This document shows, piece after piece, positions 13,375 through 25,669 of a stretch of 64,000 bases of DNA. Source of the DNA: Artemisia argyi (lineage: Eukaryota > Streptophyta > Magnoliopsida > Asterales > Asteraceae). The notes under the pieces were generated by a model that worked only from the letters and a program-made list of their open reading frames with translations, was not told the origin of the DNA and made no database searches. The position numbers were made by a program, and so were the translations under genes. The stretch lies in the NCBI GenBank assembly GCA_030686995.1, contig CM060709.1:267094057-267158056 (forward strand), in the 5' to 3' direction. Numbering within the stretch: position 1 is the first letter of the stretch; each line of letters opens with the position of its first letter.

Positions 13375-13377
<3 letters not shown>
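12206..13377. mobile_element. Terminal-inverted-repeat element, non-autonomous, palindrome-rich interior
   Basis: The left terminal part (12212-12310, containing TAACCACTCATTTTATCCTC) is matched in inverted orientation by 13265-13365 (GAGGATAAAATGAGTGGTTA). The inverted repeats are about 100 bases with mismatches. No protein is encoded. The interior has a CACATGTG array (12480-12915) and then homopolymer A/T sequence with scattered TTCGAA (12916-13260). The flanks are (TA)n, so the target duplication cannot be read and the superfamily is uncertain (Mutator-like is a guess). Confidence 0.65.
12480..12915. repeat. Array of CACATGTG-type palindromes
   Basis: About fifteen copies of T-rich units of the form TTTTTTCACATGTGACGAAA occur about every 20-45 bases. 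Variants include CACACGTGAC (about 12596, 12706 and 12862), CATATGTGAC (12637) and CATTTGTGAC (12504). Each core is a perfect 8-base palindrome with an E-box/G-box-like sequence. No coding content. Confidence 0.85.

Positions 13378-13451
<74 letters not shown>
13378..13451. repeat. (TA)n microsatellite, middle part
   Basis: Alternating T/A between the nested inverted-repeat element and the nested hAT element; part of the same original tract as 12117-12205. Confidence 0.95.
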
Positions 13452-13452
<1 letters not shown>

Positions 13453-16088
13453 TAGAGCTGGCATATCGTGTCTGACACGACACGATAAGACACGAACACG
13501 ATAAGACACGAACACGAATGACCTGAACACGAACACGACACGATAAAAAATCGTGTCACTTTTCTTGAACACGAACACGACATGAAAATTAACATGTTAC
13601 ACGATAAGGAACCTGTTAAGGGACCTGTTAACAAAAATACATAACGAAACAAAACGAGTTCACAATTTAACGAGAGTTCCTAATAATATTTTTAACTAAT
13701 ACATAACGAAACAAAAAGTCCTTAATAAATCCTTATAACTAATACATAACGAAACAAAAGTAAACAATTATAATGTCTTCAGTCTTCACCCGTATGCGAA
13801 ACCCGTCCTCGAGCATATTATCGGTGCACCAATGCACCATGGCTGATTCCTGATTGGCTGATATAACCAAATTTATTTAAGAGAAAAAAAATACATCGTT
13901 AGCCAGTAAAAAATTCCATGAAACAAGCATCCAAATGTTTTCTACTGTATCTCAAAAGTTGCTATTTACATGGACATCATAACATACTTCTGTGCATTAG
14001 ACATTGAGAAAGATGAATTACTAATACGACTTAATAGGCTATACCACTATATCCATATGTATGTATTCCAGATTTTAAGATGCTGAATTGCAACTTACAG
14101 AGAGCCTATCTAAGGAAAAATTCAAGAAATGAACTGAAATGGTGGTCCTAAATCACAACTATCCATTTTGACTCGTTAAGCAACCAATCCGACCTGCCCA
14201 TTTGCCACATCTAAATCAGATTCTTATGATATCAGGAAAACTAAGTTATGCAGTCTGTATTAGGATCAACAACCTATCCCCAGTTCCCCACAATAAGTGT
14301 TACAAGAAACGGAGACAACTGGAATACATCAAAGAAAGATATGGCCCATTTATTCAAAGGATGTCAGATAAAAAGCGAACAGGACAGACATCAGCATCAT
14401 CAAATGAAGAACACTATAAGTCAAAGCAAGAAGATTGTTCTCATACCAACTACAAGATTTAATTCAGAACATATGATTGACGTCCTATAAAGAGTAAAAA
14501 ATATCGATGATTAGAAGAACAATCCATGAGCCAAATCTTAAATAGAAACCACCAAGAAAACTAATGGTCCCCTTTATCCACTCACAGGACTAAAATATTC
14601 AAGTTTCAAAATACTAGAATGTGAAAGTTACTATGAAATTTACATCAGTTGTTTCAACAAATCTGGAAGCTAACAAGTTAACAAGTTAACTGCAGTAGGT
14701 TCGACCATAAATACCTGACTGGCCCACACATCAATCCTAAACACGTGAAGTACAAATACAACTTTTGACAAGCCAAAAGAGCTTCAATAAGTTGTATCCA
14801 TAAGCTATTCTAAATTTTTAAAATGCTGATTTAAACCTTGGAGACAACCTAGTCACCTTAGAGCCGCTAGAGTAGACATCAACAAATACAAGGGGGCTGA
14901 AAATGATATCTGGTGGTCCTAAGATAAGATAAAGTTAATGTGCATCACACAAATGACCCATAATAAAGATTCCCTGAACAAAATAGCTTAGCATGCTTTT
15001 GAATATTATTCTAACATCACACAAATGACCTATAAAACTTATGCATCAAGCTCAACATATAATAGATAAAATAAGCTCAACATAGAATTAGAATATTCAT
15101 AACATCGACAGTTACAAATTTTGCATCAGTTAAGTTTATTACCGAAAGGCGTTTGAACATCATAATATTCAAATTTTGCACCAACAGTCCAATACATTCA
15201 TTTTTCCAACGAGAGATTTATAATATTCTAGCAATATTCTAATTCTAAACATCATAATATTCTAATTTTTCCAACCGAACATCATAATATTCTAATTCTA
15301 AACATCATAATTCATAATATTCTAATTCTAAACATCATAATATTCATTTTTCTAAAAGCTAGTTATTCTAATTCTAGACAGTTACAAACTTATGCATTTT
15401 TCCAATGAGAGATTTATAATATTCTAATTTTTCCAACGAGAGATTTAAAATATAAAAAGAACAAAGGATTTAATGATAGGCAGATAGGATCGATTACTAA
15501 ACCTTTTAATGATAGGTAGATAGGATCGATTAAAGGATTGGAGAATAAAGGATTTAATGAGTGGATCGATTACTAAACCTGTATGAGTAAACGATTAAAG
15601 GATTTAATGAGTGGATTTTGAGAATCGATTAAAGGATTATGGATCGATGTGGATTAGTTTGGACAGGTTATGGTCGTAAGGATTATGGATCGATGTGGAT
15701 TAAAGGATTATGGATCGATTAAAGGATTATGGTCGTAAGGATTTAATAGTGATTATGGAGTTATGGATTATTGGATCGATTACTAAACCTGTTAACATAT
15801 TTGGAGTTGGAGGCTGCGTACATAGAGACTTAGAGAGAGAATATGAGAAAGAGGAAAGTGTTTTAGGGTTAATTTTGAACATATATATATATACCCTCTT
15901 AACAGGTTTCTTATCGTGTCTTAACAGGTCCGGACCTGTTAAGACACGAAACCTGTTAATTTTATTCGTGTCTTAACAGGTCCGGACCTGTTAAGACACG
16001 AAACCTGTTAAGACCTGACACGAAACCTGTTAAGAGCAGGTCGTGTCGTGTCGTGTTAACAGGTCCGTGTCAGAAATTGCCAGCTCTA
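13453..16088. mobile_element. Non-autonomous hAT element, 2.6 kb
   Basis: The ends are TAGAGCTGGCA (13453) and TGCCAGCTCTA (16078-16088), exact inverted termini typical of plant hAT elements. Both sides are flanked by the 8 bp duplication ATATATAC (13445-13452, 16089-16096). Subterminal zones are rich in short repeats of CACGAACACGA on the left and ACCTGTTAAGACACGA on the right (15895-16060), the usual hAT transposase-binding type of region. The interior (13700-15880) shows no transposase motif. It holds diverged short repeats, such as CATAATATTCTAATT (15220-15340) and GGATTATGGATCGAT (15630-15780). Confidence 0.87.
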
Positions 16089-17139
16089 ATATATACACAC
16101 ACACGACTACTTTACGTGCATCGTCCTTCGGTTTCCGGCGACCCAAAGACTTATTTATTTTGACACATTTTATTATTCTTACACGTTTACTTAAGCACTT
16201 CCGAAAGCCAATGCTAGCCAATATTTGCCAAAACTATTTCAACTTAAATGCTACCACGCAAGCAACAACGACATAAACACTTTGAAACTTTTAACTTCAT
16301 CGAGTCTTAAAACTGGAGCTGTGAACTAAACTTGCCGTACTAATCTAGGTCGCGTGTCGGTGCCGCCCACTGTTACTATTTGACTTTACTCTATTCAGAC
16401 TGCTTTGCTGAGGTGAGTTCTCGTAGCCCCTTTTTCATAATGTTTTTCTTGAGGGAAAATGGTACTCAAATGATGTTTTAACTGTTTTCATGCTGTGATA
16501 CTCTGTTTTCATATTTTGGACAATACGTGTGTTTGATTGCAATATGTGGCTCATTGTGATGATAAATTTGTGTTTCAAGTATTCGCAACTGTTTAACTCC
16601 GTGTAGGAGCCGAAGCATTAGATAGTACTTTCTGGGGTAGCTCCTCACTATTGGTAACATGTGTGTAACATCATTGGTAGGTTCAGTTGTCGCTAGCATT
16701 GTGTTTTTCCTTTTAAATGCATATATTCGTATATCTTTCTCACTATTGTCCTACACTACTTATGTCACAGCTTCGTGGTTTACTTTCAAACCTACGAGCT
16801 CACCAACTTTGTGTTGACATTTTTGAGTATCCATTTTCAGGTGTTAAGCATGAAATTGTTTTAGAAGGTTGAGTATTGGCCTGGCTTAGCAGACATAAGA
16901 CGAGACTCTACCAGATTATATTCCTGAGGAGTTATGCATTTGGAAATGTCCCTTTAAGACTTGTTCTTCGTGAACTTATGTAGCAAGACATCTATTTACC
17001 CGTATATTGGGATCGTTGTAACTTTGACTTGTGTTGTGTTGTTATGTAATTAATATTTCTCTATTATAACACCATGTGTTCTTGATCTTGAAGTCACATC
17101 CATTAAATGACATTCCGCTGCGCCATTTTTGGGGTGACA

Positions 17140-17530
17140 TGCCGGAATTTATCACATGATATTTAGTAATTAGTATAGAATTAAAAGTCGGTATGGATTA
17201 AGATGAAGTTGAAAAGGTTGCAAGAATAATTGATGATTTAACCTAATGCAATATATATAGATATATGTATTATGTTAATGCATTTTCATATACAAGTAAT
17301 TTATGTGTGTTTTTTATTGATGTAGTTCACATGTGCGAATTGATTCAAGTAAATGTGCACGAGCATTTATGTAAAGCAACATTTAAATGGTTAAATGATA
17401 CTTTTTAACGTGATTAGTTTATTTAAGCATGCAACTTGAATAATGAATATAAAAGAAAAAGTACATAATTTTTGCTCAAACTCATGTTTAAATTAAAAAA
17501 ATTAAGTTTAAAACATAATAGTGGAGTCCA
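17140..17530. repeat. Copy B of the tandem duplication (target of the Ty3-type element)
   Basis: The sequence right of the element continues the duplicated block that starts near 1119. Compared with copy A it lacks about 300 bases (equivalent to about 285-590) and another stretch after the GTGATTAG landmark. Confidence 0.6.
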
Positions 17531-18262
17531 AAGGTTTTAGGAATTATAATAGTGTGTTAATTAATATTCATTTGATTAGCTATTTAAAATTGAGTTTATT
17601 GATAAAAAATTTTAATATTAGTTAGACTTCAATGTTAATTTTCAATGAAATTAGTTGTACAATAAAATAAGATGAAGCTAAAATGGTTTGTAACGGTTAT
17701 ATACAGTTTATGTGGCATTATTATATATACATTATTACACAAATTTTAACTTACAAACTTAATAAAGAAAATATATAACACACATTAAACTATGACCAAT
17801 TAGATATACCCCGTGTGTTTCATATTACCATGTAAAAACCATCTAATGGACAAGTATTGTAGGGTTAAGTAATACACCAAAAGAAACAAAGTCATTTTTT
17901 TGTATCATGCAAATAAGTAATAGGCCAAAAGAAACAAATCCATCATAACTTAATAACCAAAAACCTATTTATAAAATACAACACAACAAAACCAAAACAA
18001 CATCAAACATTTTTAAATTTTTATACAAGAAAGTCAACGTTTCATACAACATACTAAACAATAATTAAGCATACACTAGCCAATACACATAAAGAATATG
18101 CGATTAACAATTAGATTCGAAGCCTTTGCGTAGCACGGGTTCTTCATGCCTCGTTTAGATATAAAGATGTGATTGATTGGTTTGAAAAATTAATTGGTAA
18201 AAATGATGAGAGATAATAAGTGTATGACAGTTGTCATGAAAAAGATGAATTAGATATATTAG
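17531..18262. other. Intergenic, nothing recognised
   Basis: AT-rich sequence with no open frame of note, no terminal repeats and no clear tandem structure. Confidence 0.6.
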
Positions 18263-18265
18263 TAA

Positions 18266-18693
18266 GGGTGTGTTTGTTTCATTTAGATGTTTAGGTCTGA
18301 ATCTGGCTACCACATCTTACTAGTAAGAGATGGCTAGAACGTCTAAATCTAAACGAAATAATGTTGTTTGTTTTTGTACAATTGTCCGAATGATTTTAAA
18401 TGCTCGTTTCTGCAATTTATTTAAATAACTTGTATAAATATGAAATAAGACTTTCTATCATAAATATAACATAGTTAATAAACCATCAAATATATTATAT
18501 TAACACGACCTTCAACCTTTCTTATCGAGTAAGAGGCAGTAAGACAAGTCCCCCACCTCTTACTGAGTAAGATGTTATATGTCTAACTGGGTCTGACTCA
18601 AATGAAAAAAACAAACAAGCAAAACGTCTACCCACCTCTTACTGGTAAAAGTAAGAGGCTAGTAAGACTTTTTAAAAAAAAACAAACACACCG
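18266..18693. mobile_element. Tourist/PIF-Harbinger-like MITE
   Basis: The termini GGGTGTGTTTGTTT and AAACAAACACACCG are inverted with one mismatch. The flanking 3 bp TAA (18263-18265, 18694-18696) fits the TWA duplication of PIF/Harbinger elements. The flank match extends to GTAAG, so a hAT-type 5 bp reading is a weaker alternative. Several internal SAGTAAGAGGY motifs (CTTACTAGTAAGAG, CCTCTTACT) occur. No coding capacity in 428 bp. Confidence 0.75.
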
Positions 18694-18930
18694 TAAGTTT
18701 ATGTTTCAGGTCTATATATCACCATTCTTTAAAACAAAATACAACTTAAACTGCAACATCAAAAGAAACCAATGGAAATGATCGAAAAACCCACATTGAA
18801 GAATAAAATGTAAACGTTAGTATGCTTAACAATTAATAACGTAAATACAGAAGCTAAAACCAATGCACAGTAATAAAACGGAACACATGTCATATGCCTA
18901 TCTTGCATGTAAAACCAATAGTTGAAAAAA

Positions 18931-20261
18931 GGGCAAATGGCACAAAAAGGCATCAAAGTTAGTGTCTATATACAATCAAGGTATCCAACTTTTTTTCTTG
19001 CTTATAAATGTCCTCAACTTTTTTTTTTGGCCAATTTGGGTTTTTACCTAACTTCCATTAAGTCACTTAGTTAGTAAATTACATGTTTGGTCCTTGCATA
19101 TGTATAACCATTTCATCCACAGTCCATAACCACAAAAAAAATTCCAAAAAAATATTTTTGAAAAAAAAATAGGAAAAAAAATTAAAAAAAAAATAGAAAA
19201 TCAAAAAAATCAAAATTTAAAAAAAAAAAATATTTTCGAAAAATAATAAGTTATAAAAAAAAATAAAAAAAAATAGAAAAAAAAATTAATAATTAAAAAA
19301 AATTCGAAAAAAAATAAGTTCGAAAAAAAAATTAAAAAAATAGAAAAAAAATTAATAATTAAAAAAAAAGTTTAAAAATTAAAAAACAAATTGAAAAAAA
19401 AATATTTTCGAAAAAAAAATATTTAAAAAAAATCAAAATTTTTTCCAAATTTTTTTTTTCGATAATTATTTAAAAAAATATTATTTTTCAAAAAAAAATT
19501 TCGAAATTTTTTTTTCGAAATTTTTTTATTTTCTAATTTTTGTTTTTTGAAAAAAAAAATATTTTCGAAAAAAAAAATTTGAATTTTTTTAAAAAAATTT
19601 ATTTTCTGAAATATTTTTTTTCGAATTTTTTTAAAAAAAATTCAAATTTTTTTTTTCAAAATTTTTTTTTTTCAAAAAACAAAAATTAGAAAATAAAAAA
19701 ATTTCGAAAAAAAATTTTCGAAATTTTTTTTTGAAAAATAATATTTTTTTTAAATAATTATCGAAAAAAAATTTGGAAAAAATTTTGATTTTTTTTTAAA
19801 TATTTTTTTTTCGAAAATATTTTTTTTCAATTTATTTTTTTATTTTTAAACTTTTTTTTTAATTATTAATTTTTTTTCTATTTTTTTAATTTTTTTTCGA
19901 ACTTATTTTTTTTAATTATTAATTTTTTTTCTATTCTTTTTCGAACTTATTTTTTTTCGAAAATATTTTTTTTTTAATTTTGATTTTTTTGATTTTCTAT
20001 TTTTTTTTTATTTTTTTTCCTATTTTTTTTTCAAAAATATTTTTTTGGAATTTTTTTTGTGGTTATGGACTGTGGATGAAATGGTTATACATATGCAAGG
20101 ACCAAACATGTAATTTACTAACTAAGTGACTTAATGGAAGTTAGGTAAAAACCCAAATTGGCCCAAAAAAAAAGTTGAGAACCTTTATATGCAAGAAAAA
20201 AAGTTTGATACCTTAATTGTATATAGACCCTAACTTTGATGCCTTTTTGTGCCATTTGCCC
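18931..20261. mobile_element. Mutator-like giant hairpin element, 1.33 kb
   Basis: It is flanked by a perfect 9 bp duplication TTGAAAAAA (18922-18930, 20262-20270), diagnostic of Mutator-like transposition. Both ends read GGGCAAATGGCACAAAAAGG in inverted orientation. The inverted similarity runs through about 200 bases of unique sequence and on into the A/T-rich core, so nearly the whole element is one inverted repeat with arms of about 650 bases. The core (19130-20050) is almost only A, T and scattered CGAA/TTCG. No protein is encoded. The small frame at 18759-18956 is spurious. Confidence 0.87.
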
Positions 20262-20377
20262 TTGAAAAAATGAAATTACCTTTTCACATTTTTATATTCC
20301 AGCATGCCAAATTTTCTAGGAGGGTCAAATTAGTTATGAAGCAAAACAATCTTTGAAATATCAAAACTTCCCACTAA

Positions 20378-20740
20378 GAGCAATGAGTGTCTTAACACCG
20401 AGTTAAACTTTAACACACCGCCACGTCAGCTTTAACCTTTTCACCTTAACCCACAAAAAAACACCCGTTACCTTAACTTACCTTAAGTCAAGATTTTGAG
20501 CCCCACTTTTATCGTAATTAAACAAACAAAAAACTGAGTTATTCAATAACTTAGCGGGAGGTGTGTTAACTTGGTTGAGTTATTCCTTAACTCACAAAAA
20601 GCATCACACTTAACGCAACGTTAAGGCAATGACATGCTGCGTTAACGCAACTATAATTCACGCAGGCGGTGTCTTAACTTGGCCTTTAACGTGGGAAGTT
20701 AAGCAATAACGCACCTCATGCGTTAAGGCACCTCATGCTC
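20378..20740. mobile_element. PIF/Harbinger-type MITE with GAGCAT ends
   Basis: The termini are GAGCAATGAGTG and CACCTCATGCTC (near-inverted), flanked by TAA (20375-20377, 20741-20743). The interior repeats a TTAAC/GTTAA motif many times. No coding capacity. The same end design is seen at 50209-50783. Confidence 0.72.
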
Positions 20741-20821
20741 TAATGGCTTAAATTTTTTGGGAGGGCATATACCCTCCCAAACTCTTATAAAGTTCCGTCT
20801 ATAATATTGCTCGCTTGAGAT

Positions 20822-21674
20822 TAGAGGTGGCCATTTACCGGTTCTTGGAAGATCCGGTTCCGGTTCCAAACCGGTGCCTGTTCTTGGTCAAAGTTAAAGA
20901 TCCGGTTCCGGTTCCAAACTGGATCGGTTCTCGTCGGATTCGAGGTCTAAAAATCCGGGACCGGTATACCCGGTTCCGGTTCGGTTCCTTATCCGGTTCC
21001 ACAGTAAGATCCGGTCAAACCGGTTCCCAAGAACCGGTCGACAATTCCTTAACAGCGGGCATGAAATCTGCTACTGTCTCATTTGGTGGTTTTTTTGAGC
21101 TTATGACAGTTTGTATGAAACCACCAAATAAGAATTTAAAGACTATTTTGTAGTAGTAACAGATTTACAAATCACAAATACCTCTAATAACGACCATACA
21201 ATCATCATCTTCTTCCCATAATTCCTTAACAGTGGGCATGAGTTTTTTTTCCCACCACGTTCATAAGTTCTTATATTATAACTTCCATTTTTTCTTTCTT
21301 CTCAGATTCATCAAAACAGATATTGGCAGCAGCCAAAATTCCTTTCATTGTTTCGTTATCTCTATCTCTCACATTAACACAACATATAGCAATGGATAAA
21401 TCTGCTACTGTCTCGTTTGGTGGTTTTTTTTAATTTATGACTGTTTGTAAACGGGTAGAAAACAGCCCAAATGGCTAGAAATATGCTACTGCTCTTTTTC
21501 TGCATATAACCGTTGGAACCGGTTCCAAAGGTAAAAATCACGAACCGGGTAGGGACATGCGGATCCAGTAAGAACCGGGACCGGTTCTTCCAAGAACCGG
21601 ATTTGACCAGTTTTGGTTTTGGTTTTTTTGGGTTCCGGTTCCGGTTCCGCAACCGGTTTGGATGGCCACTTCTA
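20822..21674. mobile_element. Non-autonomous hAT element, 853 bp
   Basis: The ends are TAGAGGTGGCCAT and ATGGCCACTTCTA (one mismatch), flanked by a perfect 8 bp duplication CTTGAGAT (20814-20821, 21675-21682). Subterminal zones are dense in GGTTCCGGTTCC/GAACCGG motifs. An internal block around TCTGCTACTGTCTC is present twice (about 21067 and 21400). Another block, CCTTAACAG(C/T)GGGCATGA, is also present twice (about 21046 and 21223), so the interior is internally duplicated. The open frames here are repeat-driven. Confidence 0.9.
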
Positions 21675-22083
21675 CTTGAGATTCATTTTTTGAAGCGTTA
21701 TTTTAGTCTTCGGCCCGAACATTGAAAATGTTTATGGCGTCTCTAAGCTTATAAATATAAACATTATCGTGTGTGTAACCAAAAAATTATATAGACAGTG
21801 ATAAAAACGAAACATGATTTCATTTGTACAATGTTTTCTATTTATAGTAACAATTGTTAGGGGTGAGCATGGGGCGGTTTTATGGTAAAACCAAAAATCG
21901 AACCGTATATTTCGGTTTTTGAAAACTACAAACCGTTTGATTTCGGGTTTTTCGGTTTCGGTTTTTTAGTTTTTGACATTGAATCGGTTCGGTTTTTTCT
22001 TACTTGAAAACAAGCAAGTTTTAAGCTTATATAAAGTTTACGATACCAAGTTTCAAGCAAAAATATTTAAACAAATATCAACA

Positions 22084-22845
22084 TGATGTGCGTGGAAATT
22101 GCGCCCTCGCAACAGGTTTTACCTCTCAAGGGATCTTGAGAAGCTTACAACCCCCCACCAGGCAGTGTACCTGACCGTTGTAGAATAGTATAGTGACAAG
22201 TACCAGGGGATTGATCGTTCAACTCAGAAATAGTGTCGCTAGGATTAGAAAGCCTACTAAACTAGGTCTAGAGGTGAGGGATGATTCTTTTTGTATTTTT
22301 TTATATTTTATGAAAGCAAGTAAAATCTCGGGTTTCGAAGGAGTGGGCGAAATTAGTTGCAAGCCAACTAACCCAATTAACTAAGATGCAATCAAAATAA
22401 AATAAAATAAATGAAAATTAAACTATTATACTAATGTGGTGGAAACAATAATGAGAAAAGTTGTGTTTACTTAGATTTCATTACTCCCTAGATATCTTTT
22501 ACAGGTTGATTAGCTTGTTACAATTGCATGAATGACGAGTTATATTCCTTAATACCAGTCGTAGGGCCGTGTATAATATTCCCTAACTCTATAAGATCCT
22601 ACTTCACTCTTATGTCGAGCCATTAGAAGCTCCTAACATGGGATCATTAGAATTCTCTTACACATTAAATACAACCAAAAATCGTAGTACACCTCCGATC
22701 ATGTTTTTTAAGACGTTCAAGCAAGTTACCAATGGAAGTCTGCCAGTTTTCTTAAGCCTAACATCGAATACAATCATCCGTAACAATTATAAACAAACAA
22801 TCAACCCATAATCAACATCTAGATTTCACTACATCTAAGCACAGG
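22084..22845 (-). repeat. Truncated LTR (3' LTR relative to the minus-strand element)
   Basis: Direct repeat of 26511-27264, starting TGATGTGCG and matching until CACTACATCTAAGCA. The remaining half present in the right LTR is missing here. The next bases contain a short direct repeat AGGCTTGGGAAAGGATCA (about 22845 and 22880), possibly a deletion-repair scar. Confidence 0.7.
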
Positions 22846-25078
22846 CTTGGGAAAGGATCATAGCAAATAGATCACCATAGGCTTGGGAAAGGATCAAACC
22901 TCCACCACTTGGCATAAGCACCTATGATAAACTATCAAAGAGGTCTTTTGAAGGGTTATAACGTTAGGTGTAGGGATATGGAAAACACGGTTTTGTTGGA
23001 TAAAGGCAATATTTACTGGTGGCGAGTTAATCATCTTGGTTAATTACATGTACAATATGGCGTTGCTAAGCCAAGACTCGACTCGACTTAAGCTAATAAA
23101 TCAAAAATAACAAAAACATAAAACAAACATAGAATGAAACGGGATGGTAGTCCGTATGTTTTTCTCTTTTTCTTTTTATTGATTTTTGGATTTTTTTTTT
23201 ATTTATTTTTTATTTTTTTATTTTTTTTTGCATACACTTTGACCTTACTATCCAAAATAATATATCATAGGGAATGTACATTCCCTTTACACTTGAATTT
23301 TTACATACTTTACAATAAACTACTCTAATGACTCGAATCAAGATAATCAAAACACTTGGAGTACTTTTTAAGATTAATGCGCATATGGGGGTAATAATTT
23401 GATGTTCTTACCCATTACTCCAAAATACTAGTACTTTACTCATGAGTCCCAATCGTCCCAAAACAATATGTACAAGATATGACTCGACTTAGCAACCATG
23501 TAATCAATTAGATAATTAACTAAGAGTTTAAACAATTAACAATAATGCACTAAAGATGAGTGCATACAAGAAAGACTAAGGCGATTTGGTTGCACATTTG
23601 GGTGGTTGTAACAAATTCTTTCTTTAAGTAAGATGCTTAAAGTTTGAAACGAAAAGATAGGCTCAGAGGGGTGTACTAGGGGTTTCGTGTACTAAAAATG
23701 AGTACAACGCTAAGGTGTGGAAAAAATTAATTGACTTTACTAGTCAAGTAATATGACTTAAATGGTCAAGTAATTATGATACGGGTTTAAACACAAGGGT
23801 GATCCTAATGCCTCTTATCATGTAGTAAATCCTACTACACGAATGTAGTCTCACTAGCGGTCTCGGGATGCATCACTAACGCAAGTTCTAGAATCTAAAT
23901 GCTACCGGTACACTCATAAGCACTAATAATGAATGTTTTTCCTATCAAATCTAAAGGCGAACCTCACATATTTGGGTGGAAAATTTTTCTGAATATACGG
24001 TTATGTGCTAGTCATACAATCTCCTATCCATGAGACGCTTGCTATGGCTAAAGTTTCACTCCTAAAGGTTGTAAAAAATTTTAAATTTGGCGCTAAAATT
24101 GCACTAACAAGTATTTCTCATAGTTTTATTACACATCTACTATCAAACAAAACAAACTCAAGCGAAAGTGCATATGTAAGGCATCATCTTTTTACCCTCC
24201 CCTTACACTTAAGATGAACATTGTCCCCAATGTTCAATTTAAGGATGTAAAAGAAAATAAGGTAGAAGAATGAAAACAAATACTCCCTTGATTCGTTCGG
24301 TATGGATAGTGTGCCAAAAAGGTTAGATCTTCCTCCAAGAAAATGAACGTTGAAAGCTTCACTCCAGAAATATAAATCATCTTCTTGTCATATATAACCT
24401 GTTAAACCTGAGAAAACAATCAAGGAAAACCTCGCGTAAAATCGGCAGCAATCTATATATATTAAGAATCCTAGAAAACAATTTAAGATATTATGCTTGT
24501 GGAATGAATGTTTGCAGATTTCCTGGAGTTTATAAAACCAAAGAATCAACAAAAACTTTAAGACTCCGGTTTAAACAAAACTCGCAAAATTTTTTGAGTT
24601 TTAGTACCTGACGCCGTTAGGTTGTAACTCCTGACGCCGTCAGAATGTTCCTGAAAAAATCTTATGTTAAGTTTCCAGAAAATTTCTGAAAAAACTTATG
24701 CCTTATTTTCTGGAAAATCCTGCAAAACATCATTATGACTCGATGCAAGCATTTGACTCTAACAAATACTAATATAGATGCTCATTTAATATTGTTATGG
24801 TTCATGTCCAATTCCTGTTCTTATAAACAAATTTGGGTTTCCAGTTACACTTAGCTTTTGCAAAATACCTTTATATGTAATTAAGACGAAGTTAAAAACA
24901 AAATAAAGTATTTTCACAATTTACTTTGAAACATGAGCCACAAACAATAAAAATAAAACATGCATACGGAAATAAATAAAATTAAATAAACAAAAATCAA
25001 ACAAATAAAAAACACAAAACATGGGTTGCCTCCCAAGAAGCGCTTGTTTTTGTTCGAGTCACGAGCCTAACTATACCC

Positions 25079-25531
25079 TTATTTAACAAAAATAGGGGAG
25101 GTTTTCCCTACACTTAAGATTAAGTGTGGGTGAAAGTAGCGATACACACCCTTAGGGTGGAAATATGCCATGTGAGGGAAGAGTGGCGGATGAATTATAT
25201 GCTCAAAGATGTGTGATCCTATCATCATAACCTTACCTAATTCAATTGGGTCAATGGGTGGATTAAGATTTTCTCCTAGAAAGGGATCATTTTCTATCAA
25301 CTTCGAGCGACTCCTAGTTGGGGATCCATCTTGACCTAATAAAACCGGTTTAAACCCATAATGTTTCTTGTGATCAATCATAAATGGGTGATGCAAGCAT
25401 GTAAGGTCATTTTCCACTCCTATATTGGCTTCCTCTCTACAAGGCTTAGAGTCCATTACATTTTTCCTAAGATTACCTGGACTACATGGGTTGATAGGTG
25501 GGTCGGCTCCTCTTTTGTCTCCTAGATGCAT
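25079..25531 (-). pseudogene. Unassigned 150-codon frame in the deleted retrotransposon
   Basis: The longest open frame in this element. It is His/Pro-rich (IGSHIFEHIIHPPLFPHMAY) and ends just before the AGCGCTTCTTGGGAGGCAAC landmark. It has no recognisable domain and no RT or integrase motif. It may be residual element-specific sequence after pol deletion, or chance. It is not supported as a host gene. Confidence 0.3.
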
Positions 25532-25669
25532 ATCTAAGGATGGAAAGTTGTGTGAAGATTAAGGTTCCGGTTTATCAACACTAGGTAATTCCCTAGAACT
25601 AAGGGTAAAGTTATCACTATAAGTATTCAAACCTAGATCCTCTAGTGGTGCTTGGTCTAAGGGCTCTAC

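Larger units (their letters stand above)
1142..17139 (+). mobile_element. Full-length Ty3-type (chromovirus-like) LTR retrotransposon with nested insertions
   Basis: Two long LTRs flank a gag-pol interior in plus orientation, with a primer binding site after the 5' LTR and a purine tract before the 3' LTR. The five bases before the element (1137-1141) and after it (17140-17144) are both TGCCG, a perfect 5 bp target duplication, so both outer ends are intact. Both LTRs begin TATAACAACC, where TG would be expected, and both end in ACA. Order of domains is gag, protease, reverse transcriptase, RNase H, integrase and a chromodomain-like tail, which places it in Ty3/Metaviridae. Large LTRs and the tail resemble Tekay/Del chromoviruses, which is an inference. 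Without the nested insertions the LTRs are about 2.95 kb each. It cannot be autonomous: the frame is broken and a protease active-site residue is changed. Confidence 0.93.
10300..17139 (+). repeat. 3' LTR of the Ty3-type element, with two nested transposons
   Basis: This repeats 1142-5345 but lacks the solo LTR. Its (TA)n tract is interrupted by a terminal-inverted-repeat element (12206-13377) and a hAT element (13453-16088). LTR sequence resumes at about 16097 with CACGACTACTTTACG, matching the 5' LTR near 4305. It ends GGGGTGACA, followed by the TGCCG target duplication. Confidence 0.9.

Noticed and set aside
25079..25531. 150-codon minus-strand frame as a host gene
   Set aside because: It sits inside a deleted LTR element, has no recognisable domain and no splice context; kept only as a low-confidence element relic.
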